Assembly: GCA_036443455.1 (NCBI GenBank)
Contig: JAZFYI010000104.1
Coordinates: 1-35,945 of the forward strand
Direction: 5' to 3'
DNA length: 35,945 nt
DNA from: MnTg04 sp036443455
GTDB lineage: Bacteria > Pseudomonadota > Gammaproteobacteria > Steroidobacterales > MnTg04
The first letter of the stretch is position 1. Each line of letters begins with the position of its first letter. Both the position numbers and the translations under genes were made by a program. The notes below the pieces were generated by a model. It was not told the DNA's origin, made no database searches, and worked only from the letters and a program-made list of their open reading frames with translations. Below are positions 29,961-35,945 of the stretch, one piece after another.

Positions 29961-30821
29961 TCAGATGGCCAGCGCGCTGGCATGATACTCGAGGTGGTCG
30001 CCGATAAAGCTGGCAACAAAGTAGTAGCCATGGTCGTAACCTGGATGTATCCGCAGTTTGAGCGGGTGGTCATGCTTGATGCAGGCATTCTCCAGGAGGT
30101 CCGGCAACAACTGTTCCTCGAGATATTCGTCCGCCGCTCCAAAGTCGATCAACAAAGGCAGTTTTTCCCTGGCCTGGCCGATCAGTTCGCTGGCGTCATA
30201 TTGTCGCCAGCGCGTGAGGTCCTCGCCAAAATAACCGGTGAATGCCTTGATTCCCCATGGACTTCTTGCCGGGGCGCAGATCGGCGAGAAAGCCGAAACC
30301 GACTTGAACATGCCGGGGTTTTTGAGCGCCAGGATCAGCGCGCCGTGGCCACCCATCGAGTGACCGCTGACCGACAGACGCGTGGTGTCCAGCGGCAGAT
30401 TCGCGGCGACAACCTCAGGCAGGTCTTTGCTCACATAGTCATACATTTGAAAATGCCGCGACCACGGAAGGCGGGTGGCATTGACGTAAAACCCCGCTCC
30501 GCTGCCAAAGTCCCAGTCATCCTCCTCGCCCGCCGTCCCCGTGTCTCGCGGGCTGGTATCCGGTGCGATCAGCGCAATCCCCAGTTCGGCGGCGTATCTT
30601 TGTGCGCCGGATTTCAACATGAAATTTTCTTCGTTGCAGGTCAATCCGGAAAGCCACAATAACGCCGGCACCCTGGTTTTTTTTGCCTGCGGCGGCAGGT
30701 AAACCGAGAATCGCATGGCGCAGTCGCAACTTTTCGAATAATGCTCGAAACTTTGCAAGTCGCCGTCGAATAACCGGCTTGACGAGGTCAGGTTGAGCGT
30801 GGCTGTTGCACTGTCGGACAT
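29961..30821 (-). CDS. fghA: S-formylglutathione hydrolase
   Basis: FghA hydrolyses S-formylglutathione to formate and glutathione, the second step of glutathione-dependent formaldehyde oxidation. The 286-residue esterase-D-type sequence has LLWLSGLTCNEENFMLKSG, the family motif APDTSPRD, GAGFYVNATRLPW, catalytic Ser in RLSVSGHSMGGHGAL, the acid region LLIDFGAADEYLEEQLLP and His in HPGYDHGYYF. It begins 8 bp after the frmA stop on the same strand, the classic pairing. Length and motifs are normal. Confidence 0.96.
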   Translation of the reverse strand: MSDSATATLNLTSSSRLFDGDLQSFEHYSKSCDCAMRFSVYLPPQAKKTRVPALLWLSGLTCNEENFMLKSGAQRYAAELGIALIAPDTSPRDTGTAGEEDDWDFGSGAGFYVNATRLPWSRHFQMYDYVSKDLPEVVAANLPLDTTRLSVSGHSMGGHGALILALKNPGMFKSVSAFSPICAPARSPWGIKAFTGYFGEDLTRWRQYDASELIGQAREKLPLLIDFGAADEYLEEQLLPDLLENACIKHDHPLKLRIHPGYDHGYYFVASFIGDHLEYHASALAI

Positions 30822-30829
30822 GGCTGCTG

Positions 30830-31939
30830 CTAAAAGTGAATGACGGAGCGGATTGATTTGCCTTCGTGCATGAGATCGAAAGCCTGGTTGATGTCTTCCA
30901 GCGGCATCGTGTGGGTGATCATCTCGTCTATCCTGACTTCACCGGCAAGATATTGCTCGACATAGCCTGGCAGTTGAGAGCGGCCCTTGACGCCGCCAAA
31001 TGCGGTGCCCCGCCATACTCGCCCGGTCACCAGTTGAAACGGTCGCGTACTGATTTCCTTGCCCGCGCCGGCAACGCCAATGATCGTCGATTCACCCCAT
31101 CCCTTGTGGCAGCATTCCAACGCGGCGCGCATGGTATCGGTATTGCCGATGCATTCGAAGGAGTAATCCACGCCGCCATCGGTCAACTCGATGATGATCT
31201 CCTGGATCGGGGAAGCATGGTCCTGTGGGTCGACGCAATCGGTCGCGCCGAGCTGCGTCGCCAGCTCGAATTTTGCCGGGTTGGTATCGATGGCGATGAT
31301 GCGTTCCGCGCGCGCCATCACCGCGCCCTGGATCACCGCCAGCCCGATTCCGCCCAGGCCGAAAACAGCGACCGACGAACCGGGCTCGACCTTGGCCGTG
31401 TTCAGGACGGCGCCAATGCCGGTCGTGATGCCGCAACCGAGCAGACAGACTTTCTCCAGCGGCGCCTCCGGGTTTATTTTCGCCACGGCGATTTCGGGCA
31501 GCACCGTGTATTCAGAAAAAGTGGAGGTGCCCATGTAATGAAAAAGCGCTTTGCCGGCTGCGCTGAAACGGCTGGTCCCATCGGGCATCAGTCCCTTGCC
31601 CTGGGTCTCGCGAATTTTCTGACACAGATTGGTCTTGCCGGATGTGCAGAAACTGCACGCACCGCATTCGGGCGTGTACAGCGGTATGACATGATCTCCT
31701 GGCTTCACGCTGTTGACGCCGGCGCCGATTTCTGCAACCACCGCCCCGCCTTCATGACCCAGTATTGCCGGGAAAAGACCCTCCGGGTCGGCGCCTGACA
31801 AGGTGAAGGCGTCGGTATGGCAGACGCCGGTCGCGACCATGCGCAACAGGACTTCACCTTGCGCCGGGCCGGCAACCTCGATCTCCTCGATCTCCAGTGG
31901 CTTGCCCGCCTCCCAGGCGACAGCGGCTTTCGCTTTCAC
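30830..31939 (-). CDS. frmA: S-(hydroxymethyl)glutathione dehydrogenase / class III alcohol dehydrogenase
   Basis: A 369-residue class III ADH that oxidises the formaldehyde-glutathione adduct to S-formylglutathione with NAD. The catalytic zinc region is GVCHTDAFTLSGADPEG with GHEGGAVV, and the structural zinc loop has four cysteines in ECGACSFCTSGKTNLC. The Rossmann motif is VAVFGLGGIGLAVIQG, and DCVDPQDH and GVAGAGKEISTRPFQLVTGR follow. Start is GTG at 31939 with a strong GGAGGAG site; VKAKAAVAWEAGKPLEI matches the family start, so the frame extending to 32041 is discounted. It heads the operon frmA-fghA-ggt-pdxH and diverges from an aldehyde dehydrogenase gene. Confidence 0.96.
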   Translation of the reverse strand: MKAKAAVAWEAGKPLEIEEIEVAGPAQGEVLLRMVATGVCHTDAFTLSGADPEGLFPAILGHEGGAVVAEIGAGVNSVKPGDHVIPLYTPECGACSFCTSGKTNLCQKIRETQGKGLMPDGTSRFSAAGKALFHYMGTSTFSEYTVLPEIAVAKINPEAPLEKVCLLGCGITTGIGAVLNTAKVEPGSSVAVFGLGGIGLAVIQGAVMARAERIIAIDTNPAKFELATQLGATDCVDPQDHASPIQEIIIELTDGGVDYSFECIGNTDTMRAALECCHKGWGESTIIGVAGAGKEISTRPFQLVTGRVWRGTAFGGVKGRSQLPGYVEQYLAGEVRIDEMITHTMPLEDINQAFDLMHEGKSIRSVIHF

Positions 31940-32045
31940 AGGCTCCTCCCACGCGATGATCTTGCCAGACCGGGCTAAAGGTCGAATACTAACAGGCTTG
32001 GAGCCTGCTGGACTTAGCCGTTGGTAGCAAGGCAGGCCCATCTCT
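31940..32045. promoter_or_regulatory. Divergent control region with nested dyads
   Basis: The 106 bp between frmA and the aldehyde dehydrogenase gene contains two nearly concentric inverted repeats. GGCTAA at 31973-31978 pairs with TTAGCC at 32014-32019. Inside it, CAGGCT at 31993-31998 pairs with AGCCTG at 32002-32007 around TGG. The placement midway between divergent starts suggests an operator for a shared regulator. No regulator gene is adjacent. Confidence 0.45.
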
Positions 32046-33500
32046 ATGGTGACTACTATGTCTGTCAGGCCGAGCGAAGTAACGACTGCACAACCGGAAA
32101 CCGATCGCGGCGAGTTGCGAAGTTTGCTGGATACCCAGCGGCAGGCTTTTCATCGGCAGCCGATGCCGAGCCGCAAAGATCGTATCGATCGTCTCGACCG
32201 CTTGCGCCGGGCGCTGGTGGCCCACAAGGAAAGTCTGATCGAGGCGATCGATGCAGATTTCGGCGGCCGCAGCCGGCTGGAGACCGAGTTCGCCGAAATC
32301 CTGATGCCGATTCAAAACATTCGTTATCTGAAAAGGCATTTGCGCCGCTGGATGAAACCTGAACGCCGCCATGTCGGCTGGTTGATGGCGCCGGCCAGCG
32401 CAAGAATTTACTACAATCCGCTGGGTGTGGTCGGCATCGTTTCGCCGTGGAACGTGCCGCTGTTTCTCGCGGTTCAGCCGTTGTCATACGCGCTGGCGGC
32501 CGGTAATCGCGTGCTGCTGAAACTGTCGGAAATTACGCCGCATACATCCGCGGCAACCCGGCTCATGCTCGAACAAGCCTTTGCGGCTGACGAGGTTGCG
32601 GTGGTGACCGGGGGCGTGGAAACCGCGCGCCAGTTTGTCAGCCTGCCGTTCGACCACTTGTTGTTCACCGGTTCTACCGATGTCGGCCGGGAAGTCATGC
32701 GCGCGGCCGCGGAAAACCTGACACCGGTGACCCTGGAGCTGGGCGGCAAGTCGCCGACGATCATTGGTCCCGATGCCGATCTGGAGGTCGCCGCCGAGCG
32801 CATTTGTTTTGGTAAATCGATGAACGCGGGTCAGCTTTGCCTGGCTCCCGACTACGTGTATTGCCCAAAGAGCCAGGTCGACCGGTTCGCGGCAGCCGTA
32901 CGCAAACACAGTGCCAGGATGTATCCGTATCTCGATGGCAACCCGGATCACACCTGCATTATCAACGCCCGGCACAAGGATCGCCTGGACGCATTGTTGG
33001 CTGACGCGACGGCCAAGGGTGCCCGGGTCGATGTCATTAACCCCGGTAGTGAGTTACTCGACGATCGCCGCATGCCGCTGACCCTGGTCTTTGACGTGAG
33101 CGATGAGATGGAAATCATGCGGCAGGAAATTTTTGGCCCTTTGCTGCCGGTGCTGGCCTATGAGGATCTGGAGCAGGTGATCAGCGACATCAACCGGCGG
33201 CCGCGTCCGCTGGCGCTGTATATTTTCGACCGCAACCGAAAAACGGTCAGGCGGGTGCTCGAGCAAACCCAATCCGGTGGCGCGTGCATCAATGACACGA
33301 TTTTTCATATCGGTATTCACGATTTGCCGTTCGGCGGCATCGGAAATTCCGGTATGGGCGCCTATCACGGGCGCGAAGGATTCCTGACATTTTCCCATGC
33401 AAAAAGTGTTTTCAGCCGGCCGTGGCTGAATAGCGCCCGGCTGGTTTACCCGCCACGACGAAGAATCGTCGACTGGCTGCTCAAGCTTCTGCTGCGCTAG
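32046..33500 (+). CDS. Coniferyl-aldehyde-type NAD(P)-dependent aldehyde dehydrogenase
   Basis: A 484-residue aldehyde dehydrogenase. The cofactor region has VVGIVSPWNVPLFLAVQPLS, the general-base Glu231 is in TLELGGKSPT, and the nucleophile Cys265 is in MNAGQLCLAPDYVY. Other motifs are EIFGPLLPVL, PRPLALYIFDR and the C-terminal LPFGGIGNSGMGAYHGREGF. The short N-terminus, LAPDY after the cysteine and a hydrophobic, basic C-terminus (VDWLLKLLLR) are typical of the class-3-like coniferyl aldehyde dehydrogenase group, which acts on aromatic or fatty aldehydes. ATG 32046 is used; ATG 32058 is also possible. It diverges from frmA, so it may take part in aldehyde detoxification, but the substrate is unproven. 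Confidence 0.9.
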   Translation: MVTTMSVRPSEVTTAQPETDRGELRSLLDTQRQAFHRQPMPSRKDRIDRLDRLRRALVAHKESLIEAIDADFGGRSRLETEFAEILMPIQNIRYLKRHLRRWMKPERRHVGWLMAPASARIYYNPLGVVGIVSPWNVPLFLAVQPLSYALAAGNRVLLKLSEITPHTSAATRLMLEQAFAADEVAVVTGGVETARQFVSLPFDHLLFTGSTDVGREVMRAAAENLTPVTLELGGKSPTIIGPDADLEVAAERICFGKSMNAGQLCLAPDYVYCPKSQVDRFAAAVRKHSARMYPYLDGNPDHTCIINARHKDRLDALLADATAKGARVDVINPGSELLDDRRMPLTLVFDVSDEMEIMRQEIFGPLLPVLAYEDLEQVISDINRRPRPLALYIFDRNRKTVRRVLEQTQSGGACINDTIFHIGIHDLPFGGIGNSGMGAYHGREGFLTFSHAKSVFSRPWLNSARLVYPPRRRIVDWLLKLLLR

Positions 33501-33573
33501 CCCGCAGGGCGCCAGGAATCCGTGGTCCTCGGTAGCATGCAGGCTAACACCCTGATTTAATTGCAAAAATCGA

Positions 33574-33589
33574 TTCAGCCTGGGTTCAG
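33574..33589 (+). promoter_or_regulatory. TTCAG direct repeat upstream of exported His-rich gene
   Basis: Two TTCAG units start at 33574 and 33585, 11 bp apart, about 55-70 bp before the start codon at 33645. An 11 bp spacing places both on one helical face, the pattern used by OmpR-family response regulators. This is a weak pattern-based suggestion. Confidence 0.3.
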
Positions 33590-33644
33590 GCGCTGACCGG
33601 TACGCTGTGTTTCAGGACAATTGAGCAATCCCGGGAGGTACCCC

Positions 33645-34025
33645 ATGAAAATTCTTGCGATGACCTTGTTTGGCCTGGTCCTGTGCGGCCCGGTCCTGGC
33701 CGATTCACAGCGGCATGGCCATGATCGAGACCGCTATGATCGGCGGCACGCAGACCATGGCGAGCGTTTTGATCATCGATCCGCGCGCCATAACCGCCAG
33801 CGATACGATCGGCGGCATTCCCGCCGGCATGTGCGAGACCACCATCGGTACGACAGACACCACTATCGCCGACCCGTCCACTCTTACCGGCATGGCCGAT
33901 ATCGCACCCACCGCTATCGCCATGGCTACGGTTACTACGGCAGCCGATACGGTTACGGATATTTATCGCTGAGCTATTTTGACCCGCACGCCGGTGGGAT
34001 CAGCATTCGCGTTCCACTCGACTAG
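33645..34025 (+). CDS. Exported His/Arg/Tyr-rich protein of unknown function
   Basis: A 126-residue protein with a clear signal peptide (ILAMTLFGLVLCGPVLADS, cleavage likely after VLA). The mature part is highly biased: about 17 histidines and many Arg, Tyr and Asp residues in irregular RYDRRH / HHRYDRHH type units, shifting to Gly/Tyr-rich (GYGYYGSRYGYGY), then a short ordinary tail SYFDPHAGGISIRVPLD. I do not recognise a family. The composition would suit metal binding or a cell-envelope or acid-stress role, but that is inference. ATG 33645 is chosen for its strong GGGAGG site and for opening the signal peptide; an in-frame ATG at 33621 is less likely. It is a single gene between the aldehyde dehydrogenase and the GGDEF gene. 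Confidence 0.82.
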   Translation: MKILAMTLFGLVLCGPVLADSQRHGHDRDRYDRRHADHGERFDHRSARHNRQRYDRRHSRRHVRDHHRYDRHHYRRPVHSYRHGRYRTHRYRHGYGYYGSRYGYGYLSLSYFDPHAGGISIRVPLD

Positions 34026-34029
34026 GCAA

Positions 34030-34043
34030 CCCGGCCGGCCGGG
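34030..34043. repeat. GC-rich 14 bp perfect palindrome after the His-rich gene
   Basis: CCCGGCCGGCCGGG begins 5 bp after the stop of the exported His-rich protein gene. It could form a stable hairpin that ends or protects that transcript, but no T-run follows. The rest of the 172 bp gap to the GGDEF gene shows only its AAGGA ribosome site. Confidence 0.4.
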
Positions 34044-34197
34044 CTGGTGTGGCGCTGACCGGCCGCTCATAATCCACCGCAGTCTTTTTTGCCGGGGGTA
34101 TTCCTGTCGCCCGTTGACGACCGCTTGCATTGTGTCGAGGCAGCCGATAAAAAGGGTAGCTGCGAGCCAGGCCGCTCGCGGTCGGTTAAGGAAAACA

Positions 34198-35292
34198 ATG
34201 AGCGACCTGCAAGCAAAGAACGAGCAGCTCAGGGAACAGCTTGCCGCTTTGACGAGCGAGGCTGAGAAAAATCACATCATCCGTGAGCGATCGCAGGCCA
34301 GGGAACTTGGCCTGTTGCAGGCTGAGTCACTGTCCGACCTGATGGAGCGTTTGGTGGCTGGTCTGGCCAATTCCTTTGGGCTTAGCAACGTCACTCTCCT
34401 GGTGTGTGACCCGCATCATGAAATACGCCACCTGCTGATGGATAGCGTGGACCGTGATGAAGAGCCGCCAGGCGTCATATATGTCGATACGATGGCGGGT
34501 CTGGCGCCGCAGTTCACATCACTGAGCCGACCCTGGCTCGGGCCGTACAACGCCGCCGACCATCAATTGGTTTTCCCGGATTCCACCCACCTCAAGAGCG
34601 TCGCGCTACTGCCTTTGATCCGCCAGAACCGCCTGATGGGGAGTTTGAATTTCGGGACCACCGATGCGACGCGTTTCACGCCGCAGCACGCGGTGGATGT
34701 GCTCGCTCGGCTGGCGACCATCGCCTCGTTTGCGCTCGAAAATATGGTTAACCGGGCGCGGCTGGTGCGCAGCGGCCTGACCGATGTCTTGACCGGCTGG
34801 CACAATCGTCGTTATTTGCAGGATCGCCTGCGAGAAGAGCTGGCCCGGGCGCGGCGGGACAGGTTGAGCCTGTGCTGCCTGCTGCTCGATGTCGATTATT
34901 TCAAACGCATAAACGACCAGTTCGGGCATCTGGCCGGTGACCGGGCGCTGCGCGAACTTGCCCAGCGGATTGAAAGCCAGATTCGCGGAAGCGATATGGC
35001 CGCGCGTTACGGCGGCGAGGAATTCGTTTTGCTGTTGCCGGCGACCCAGGTTAAAGATGCCGTAGACCTGGCGAACCGGATTCGGGCGGCGGTCAGCGAA
35101 ACACCGATTAGCATCGATGCGCATAACGCGGTAACCATCACCGTTTCCATCGGGGTTTCCAGTTGCCTGCCCGGTGAGTACGAGCAGGATCTGAAAACGG
35201 TGGCGGAAGCGTTGCTGGCGGCGGCGGATGTCGCCATGTATAAGGCGAAATCAGCAGGGCGCGATCGTGTAAAAACCGCTGACGAGCCTTAG
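34198..35292 (+). CDS. Diguanylate cyclase with N-terminal GAF-like (DUF484-type) domain
   Basis: A 364-residue soluble protein. A short coiled coil (about 1-40, KNEQLREQLAALTSEAEKN) leads into a GAF-like/DUF484-type sensory domain (about 45-190, with SVALLPLIRQNRLMGSLNFG). The GGDEF domain begins GLTDVLTGWHNRRYL and continues with LLLDVDYFKRINDQFGHLAGD. The active-site loop is GGEEF at 272-276, so it should make c-di-GMP from two GTP, and RGSD at 263-266, five residues before it, is an intact inhibitory I-site. ATG 34198 has AAGGA upstream; the longer frame from 33979 overlaps the preceding gene and is rejected. The TAG stop falls on the first bases of the repeat at 35290. No membrane segment is seen. 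Confidence 0.92.
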   Translation: MSDLQAKNEQLREQLAALTSEAEKNHIIRERSQARELGLLQAESLSDLMERLVAGLANSFGLSNVTLLVCDPHHEIRHLLMDSVDRDEEPPGVIYVDTMAGLAPQFTSLSRPWLGPYNAADHQLVFPDSTHLKSVALLPLIRQNRLMGSLNFGTTDATRFTPQHAVDVLARLATIASFALENMVNRARLVRSGLTDVLTGWHNRRYLQDRLREELARARRDRLSLCCLLLDVDYFKRINDQFGHLAGDRALRELAQRIESQIRGSDMAARYGGEEFVLLLPATQVKDAVDLANRIRAAVSETPISIDAHNAVTITVSIGVSSCLPGEYEQDLKTVAEALLAAADVAMYKAKSAGRDRVKTADEP

Positions 35293-35500
35293 GAGTCTGC
35301 GCGGTAGAAATATTCCTACTCGGCGACTGCTCCTGCGTTGCTCTACCTCCTGCGTCCCTGCAGTCGTGCGAATGCGCCACAGCGGTCCATTTTTCCGATC
35401 TTTTTCGTTGCGTAGCCCCACTATGCGCATCAAAATATCGAAAAACTGTCCTCGCTGTGACACTTTCTCGCTACGGATATTTCTACCGCGCAGACTCCTA
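35290..35500. mobile_element. MITE-like element with 24 bp perfect terminal inverted repeats
   Basis: A 211 bp non-coding element bounded by exact 24 bp inverted repeats at 35290-35313 and 35477-35500, each beginning TAGGAGTCTGCG when read inward. Inside are a 7 bp dyad CGACTGC/GCAGTCG (35324-35330 with 35360-35366) and a long imperfect hairpin (about 35377-35461) around the loop CCCCA. No transposase frame is present. The outer TA dinucleotides would fit a TA target-site duplication as made by IS630/mariner-type transposases, so a non-autonomous derivative is plausible. A structured intergenic repeat (REP/BIME-like or RNA-stabilising) is the alternative. Confidence 0.75.
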
Positions 35501-35542
35501 GACGAAAACAAACGATGCTCGTTGCTGAAGTCGAATAGTCTG

Positions 35543-35571
35543 TTGATAATACGGTACTTTCATATGATAAT
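35543..35571 (+). promoter_or_regulatory. Sigma-70-type promoter for the iron-binding lipoprotein gene
   Basis: TTGATA at 35543-35548 and GATAAT at 35566-35571 are separated by 17 bp, a good sigma-70 arrangement. The -10 hexamer is the first part of the Fur box, so Fur binding would block RNA polymerase directly. Assigned by eye. Confidence 0.6.
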
Positions 35572-35584
35572 GAGAATCATTAGC
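35566..35584 (+). promoter_or_regulatory. Fur box
   Basis: GATAATGAGAATCATTAGC matches the 19 bp Fur consensus GATAATGATAATCATTATC at 17 of 19 positions. It overlaps the -10 region and lies 20 bp before the start codon of an iron-binding protein gene, so iron-dependent repression is expected. Confidence 0.88.
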
Positions 35585-35604
35585 ATTTAGGATAGGACGA
35601 AGTC

Positions 35605-35945
35605 ATGAAAACCCATAACCTTTGTCTTGTGCTGGCTGCGGCTTCGTCGCTTGCCGCCTGTACCGCGCCCGCCGATTCGTCTTTGGTGGTTTACTCGGCG
35701 CGCAACGAACAGCTGATCAAACCGGTACTTGACCTCTACGAGCAAGAGACGGGTATCCGCATCGATTTCGTAACCGACAAGGCGGAAGTGTTGATGCAAC
35801 GGTTGATAGCAGAAGGCGAAAACAGCCCTGCGGACCTGCTGATAACCGTGGACGCGGGCAATCTTTGGCATGCTGCCGGGCAAGGCTTGTTCCAGCCGGT
35901 CGAATCGTCGGTGCTCGAAGCCAATATCCCGGCGCATCTTCGCGA
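35605..35945 (+). CDS. Iron(III) ABC transporter substrate-binding lipoprotein (5' part)
   Basis: The first 113 codons of a periplasmic binding protein of the FbpA/FutA/IdiA group, cut by the window end. The start HNLCLVLAAASSLAACTAP is a lipoprotein signal with lipobox LAAC. The mature sequence SLVVYSARNEQLIKPVLDLY, ETGIRIDFVTDKAEVLMQRL, SPADLLITVDAGNLWHAAGQ and GLFQPVESSVLEANIPAHLR matches family members that bind ferric iron for an FbpABC-type importer. An AGGA ribosome site precedes ATG 35605. The Fur box upstream strongly supports an iron role. The permease and ATPase are expected downstream. Confidence 0.9.
   Translation, partial: MKTHNLCLVLAAASSLAACTAPADSSLVVYSARNEQLIKPVLDLYEQETGIRIDFVTDKAEVLMQRLIAEGENSPADLLITVDAGNLWHAAGQGLFQPVESSVLEANIPAHLR

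Noticed and set aside
33720..33960. Possible tandem-repeat or CRISPR-like array in the His-rich gene
   Set aside because: The CATCGCTATGATCG-like units are irregular in length and spacing and encode biased protein sequence in one frame; there are no spacers.
33979..34197. 73-codon upstream extension of the GGDEF protein
   Set aside because: It overlaps the end of the exported His-rich gene, lacks a ribosome site and shows no conserved character; ATG 34198 has AAGGA.
35290..35500. Attenuator or riboswitch for the iron-binding protein gene
   Set aside because: The hairpins lie upstream of the mapped-by-eye promoter at 35543, so they would not be in that transcript; terminal inverted repeats favour a mobile element.

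Overview
The window looks like chromosomal DNA from a free-living, probably marine, gammaproteobacterium. It has high GC, dense coding, many 1-8 bp gene overlaps, and a gene order resembling the Pseudomonas pilTU / pyrB-yqgF-algH-tonB-gshB / pilGHIJ-chpA neighbourhood. Glutathione metabolism, AmpDE, TonB/BtuB and Fur-type regulation fit the same group. I cannot name a genus from sequence alone. A Woeseiales/Chromatiales-like lineage is a guess.

Layout. (1) 1-2452, plus strand: the 3' end of pilT, then pilU, then a third PilT/PilU-like retraction ATPase. (2) 2465-8834, minus strand: gshB, an ApbE flavin transferase lipoprotein, a DUF427 protein, tonB, algH/yqgE, ruvX/yqgF, pyrB and pyrK. The pyrR and pyrC genes found beside pyrB in Pseudomonas are absent, and a pyrK-like electron-transfer gene takes their place. 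(3) 9061-18286, plus strand: a twitching/surface-sensing chemosensory operon, pilG-pilH-pilI-pilJ-chpA-chpC-like, without the pilK and chpB adaptation enzymes. (4) 18344-21569: rsmE on minus, diverging from ampD-ampE-btuF on plus. (5) 21566-24280, minus strand: a cobalamin riboswitch leading btuB and a PduO-type cobalamin adenosyltransferase. (6) 24388-27557: a HisN/IMPase-family phosphatase and a PhzF-family protein on plus, converging on a BtuD/FecE-like ATPase on minus, then an alpha/beta hydrolase on plus. (7) 27585-31939, minus strand: a glutathione-linked formaldehyde operon (frmA-fghA) continuing into a gamma-glutamyltransferase and pdxH, diverging from a coniferyl-aldehyde-type dehydrogenase on plus. 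(8) 33645-35945, plus strand: a His/Arg/Tyr-rich exported protein, a GAF-like/DUF484-GGDEF diguanylate cyclase, a structured MITE-like repeat touching its stop codon, and a Fur-box-controlled iron-binding lipoprotein cut by the window edge.

How the genes connect. Regions 1 and 3 together form the retraction motors and signalling array of type IV pili, and the GGDEF protein adds c-di-GMP output. TonB, BtuB, BtuF, the ATPase and the adenosyltransferase form most of a B12 uptake-and-activation route; no BtuC permease is seen. gshB, frmA, fghA and ggt make, use and break down glutathione.

I found no CRISPR array, phage, complete insertion sequence, rRNA or tRNA. The region is mostly conserved core genome. 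Its less ordinary parts are the triple ATPase array, the adaptation-free Chp cluster, the pyrB-pyrK pairing, the GGT/PdxH extension of the formaldehyde operon, and the terminal-inverted-repeat element at 35290-35500.
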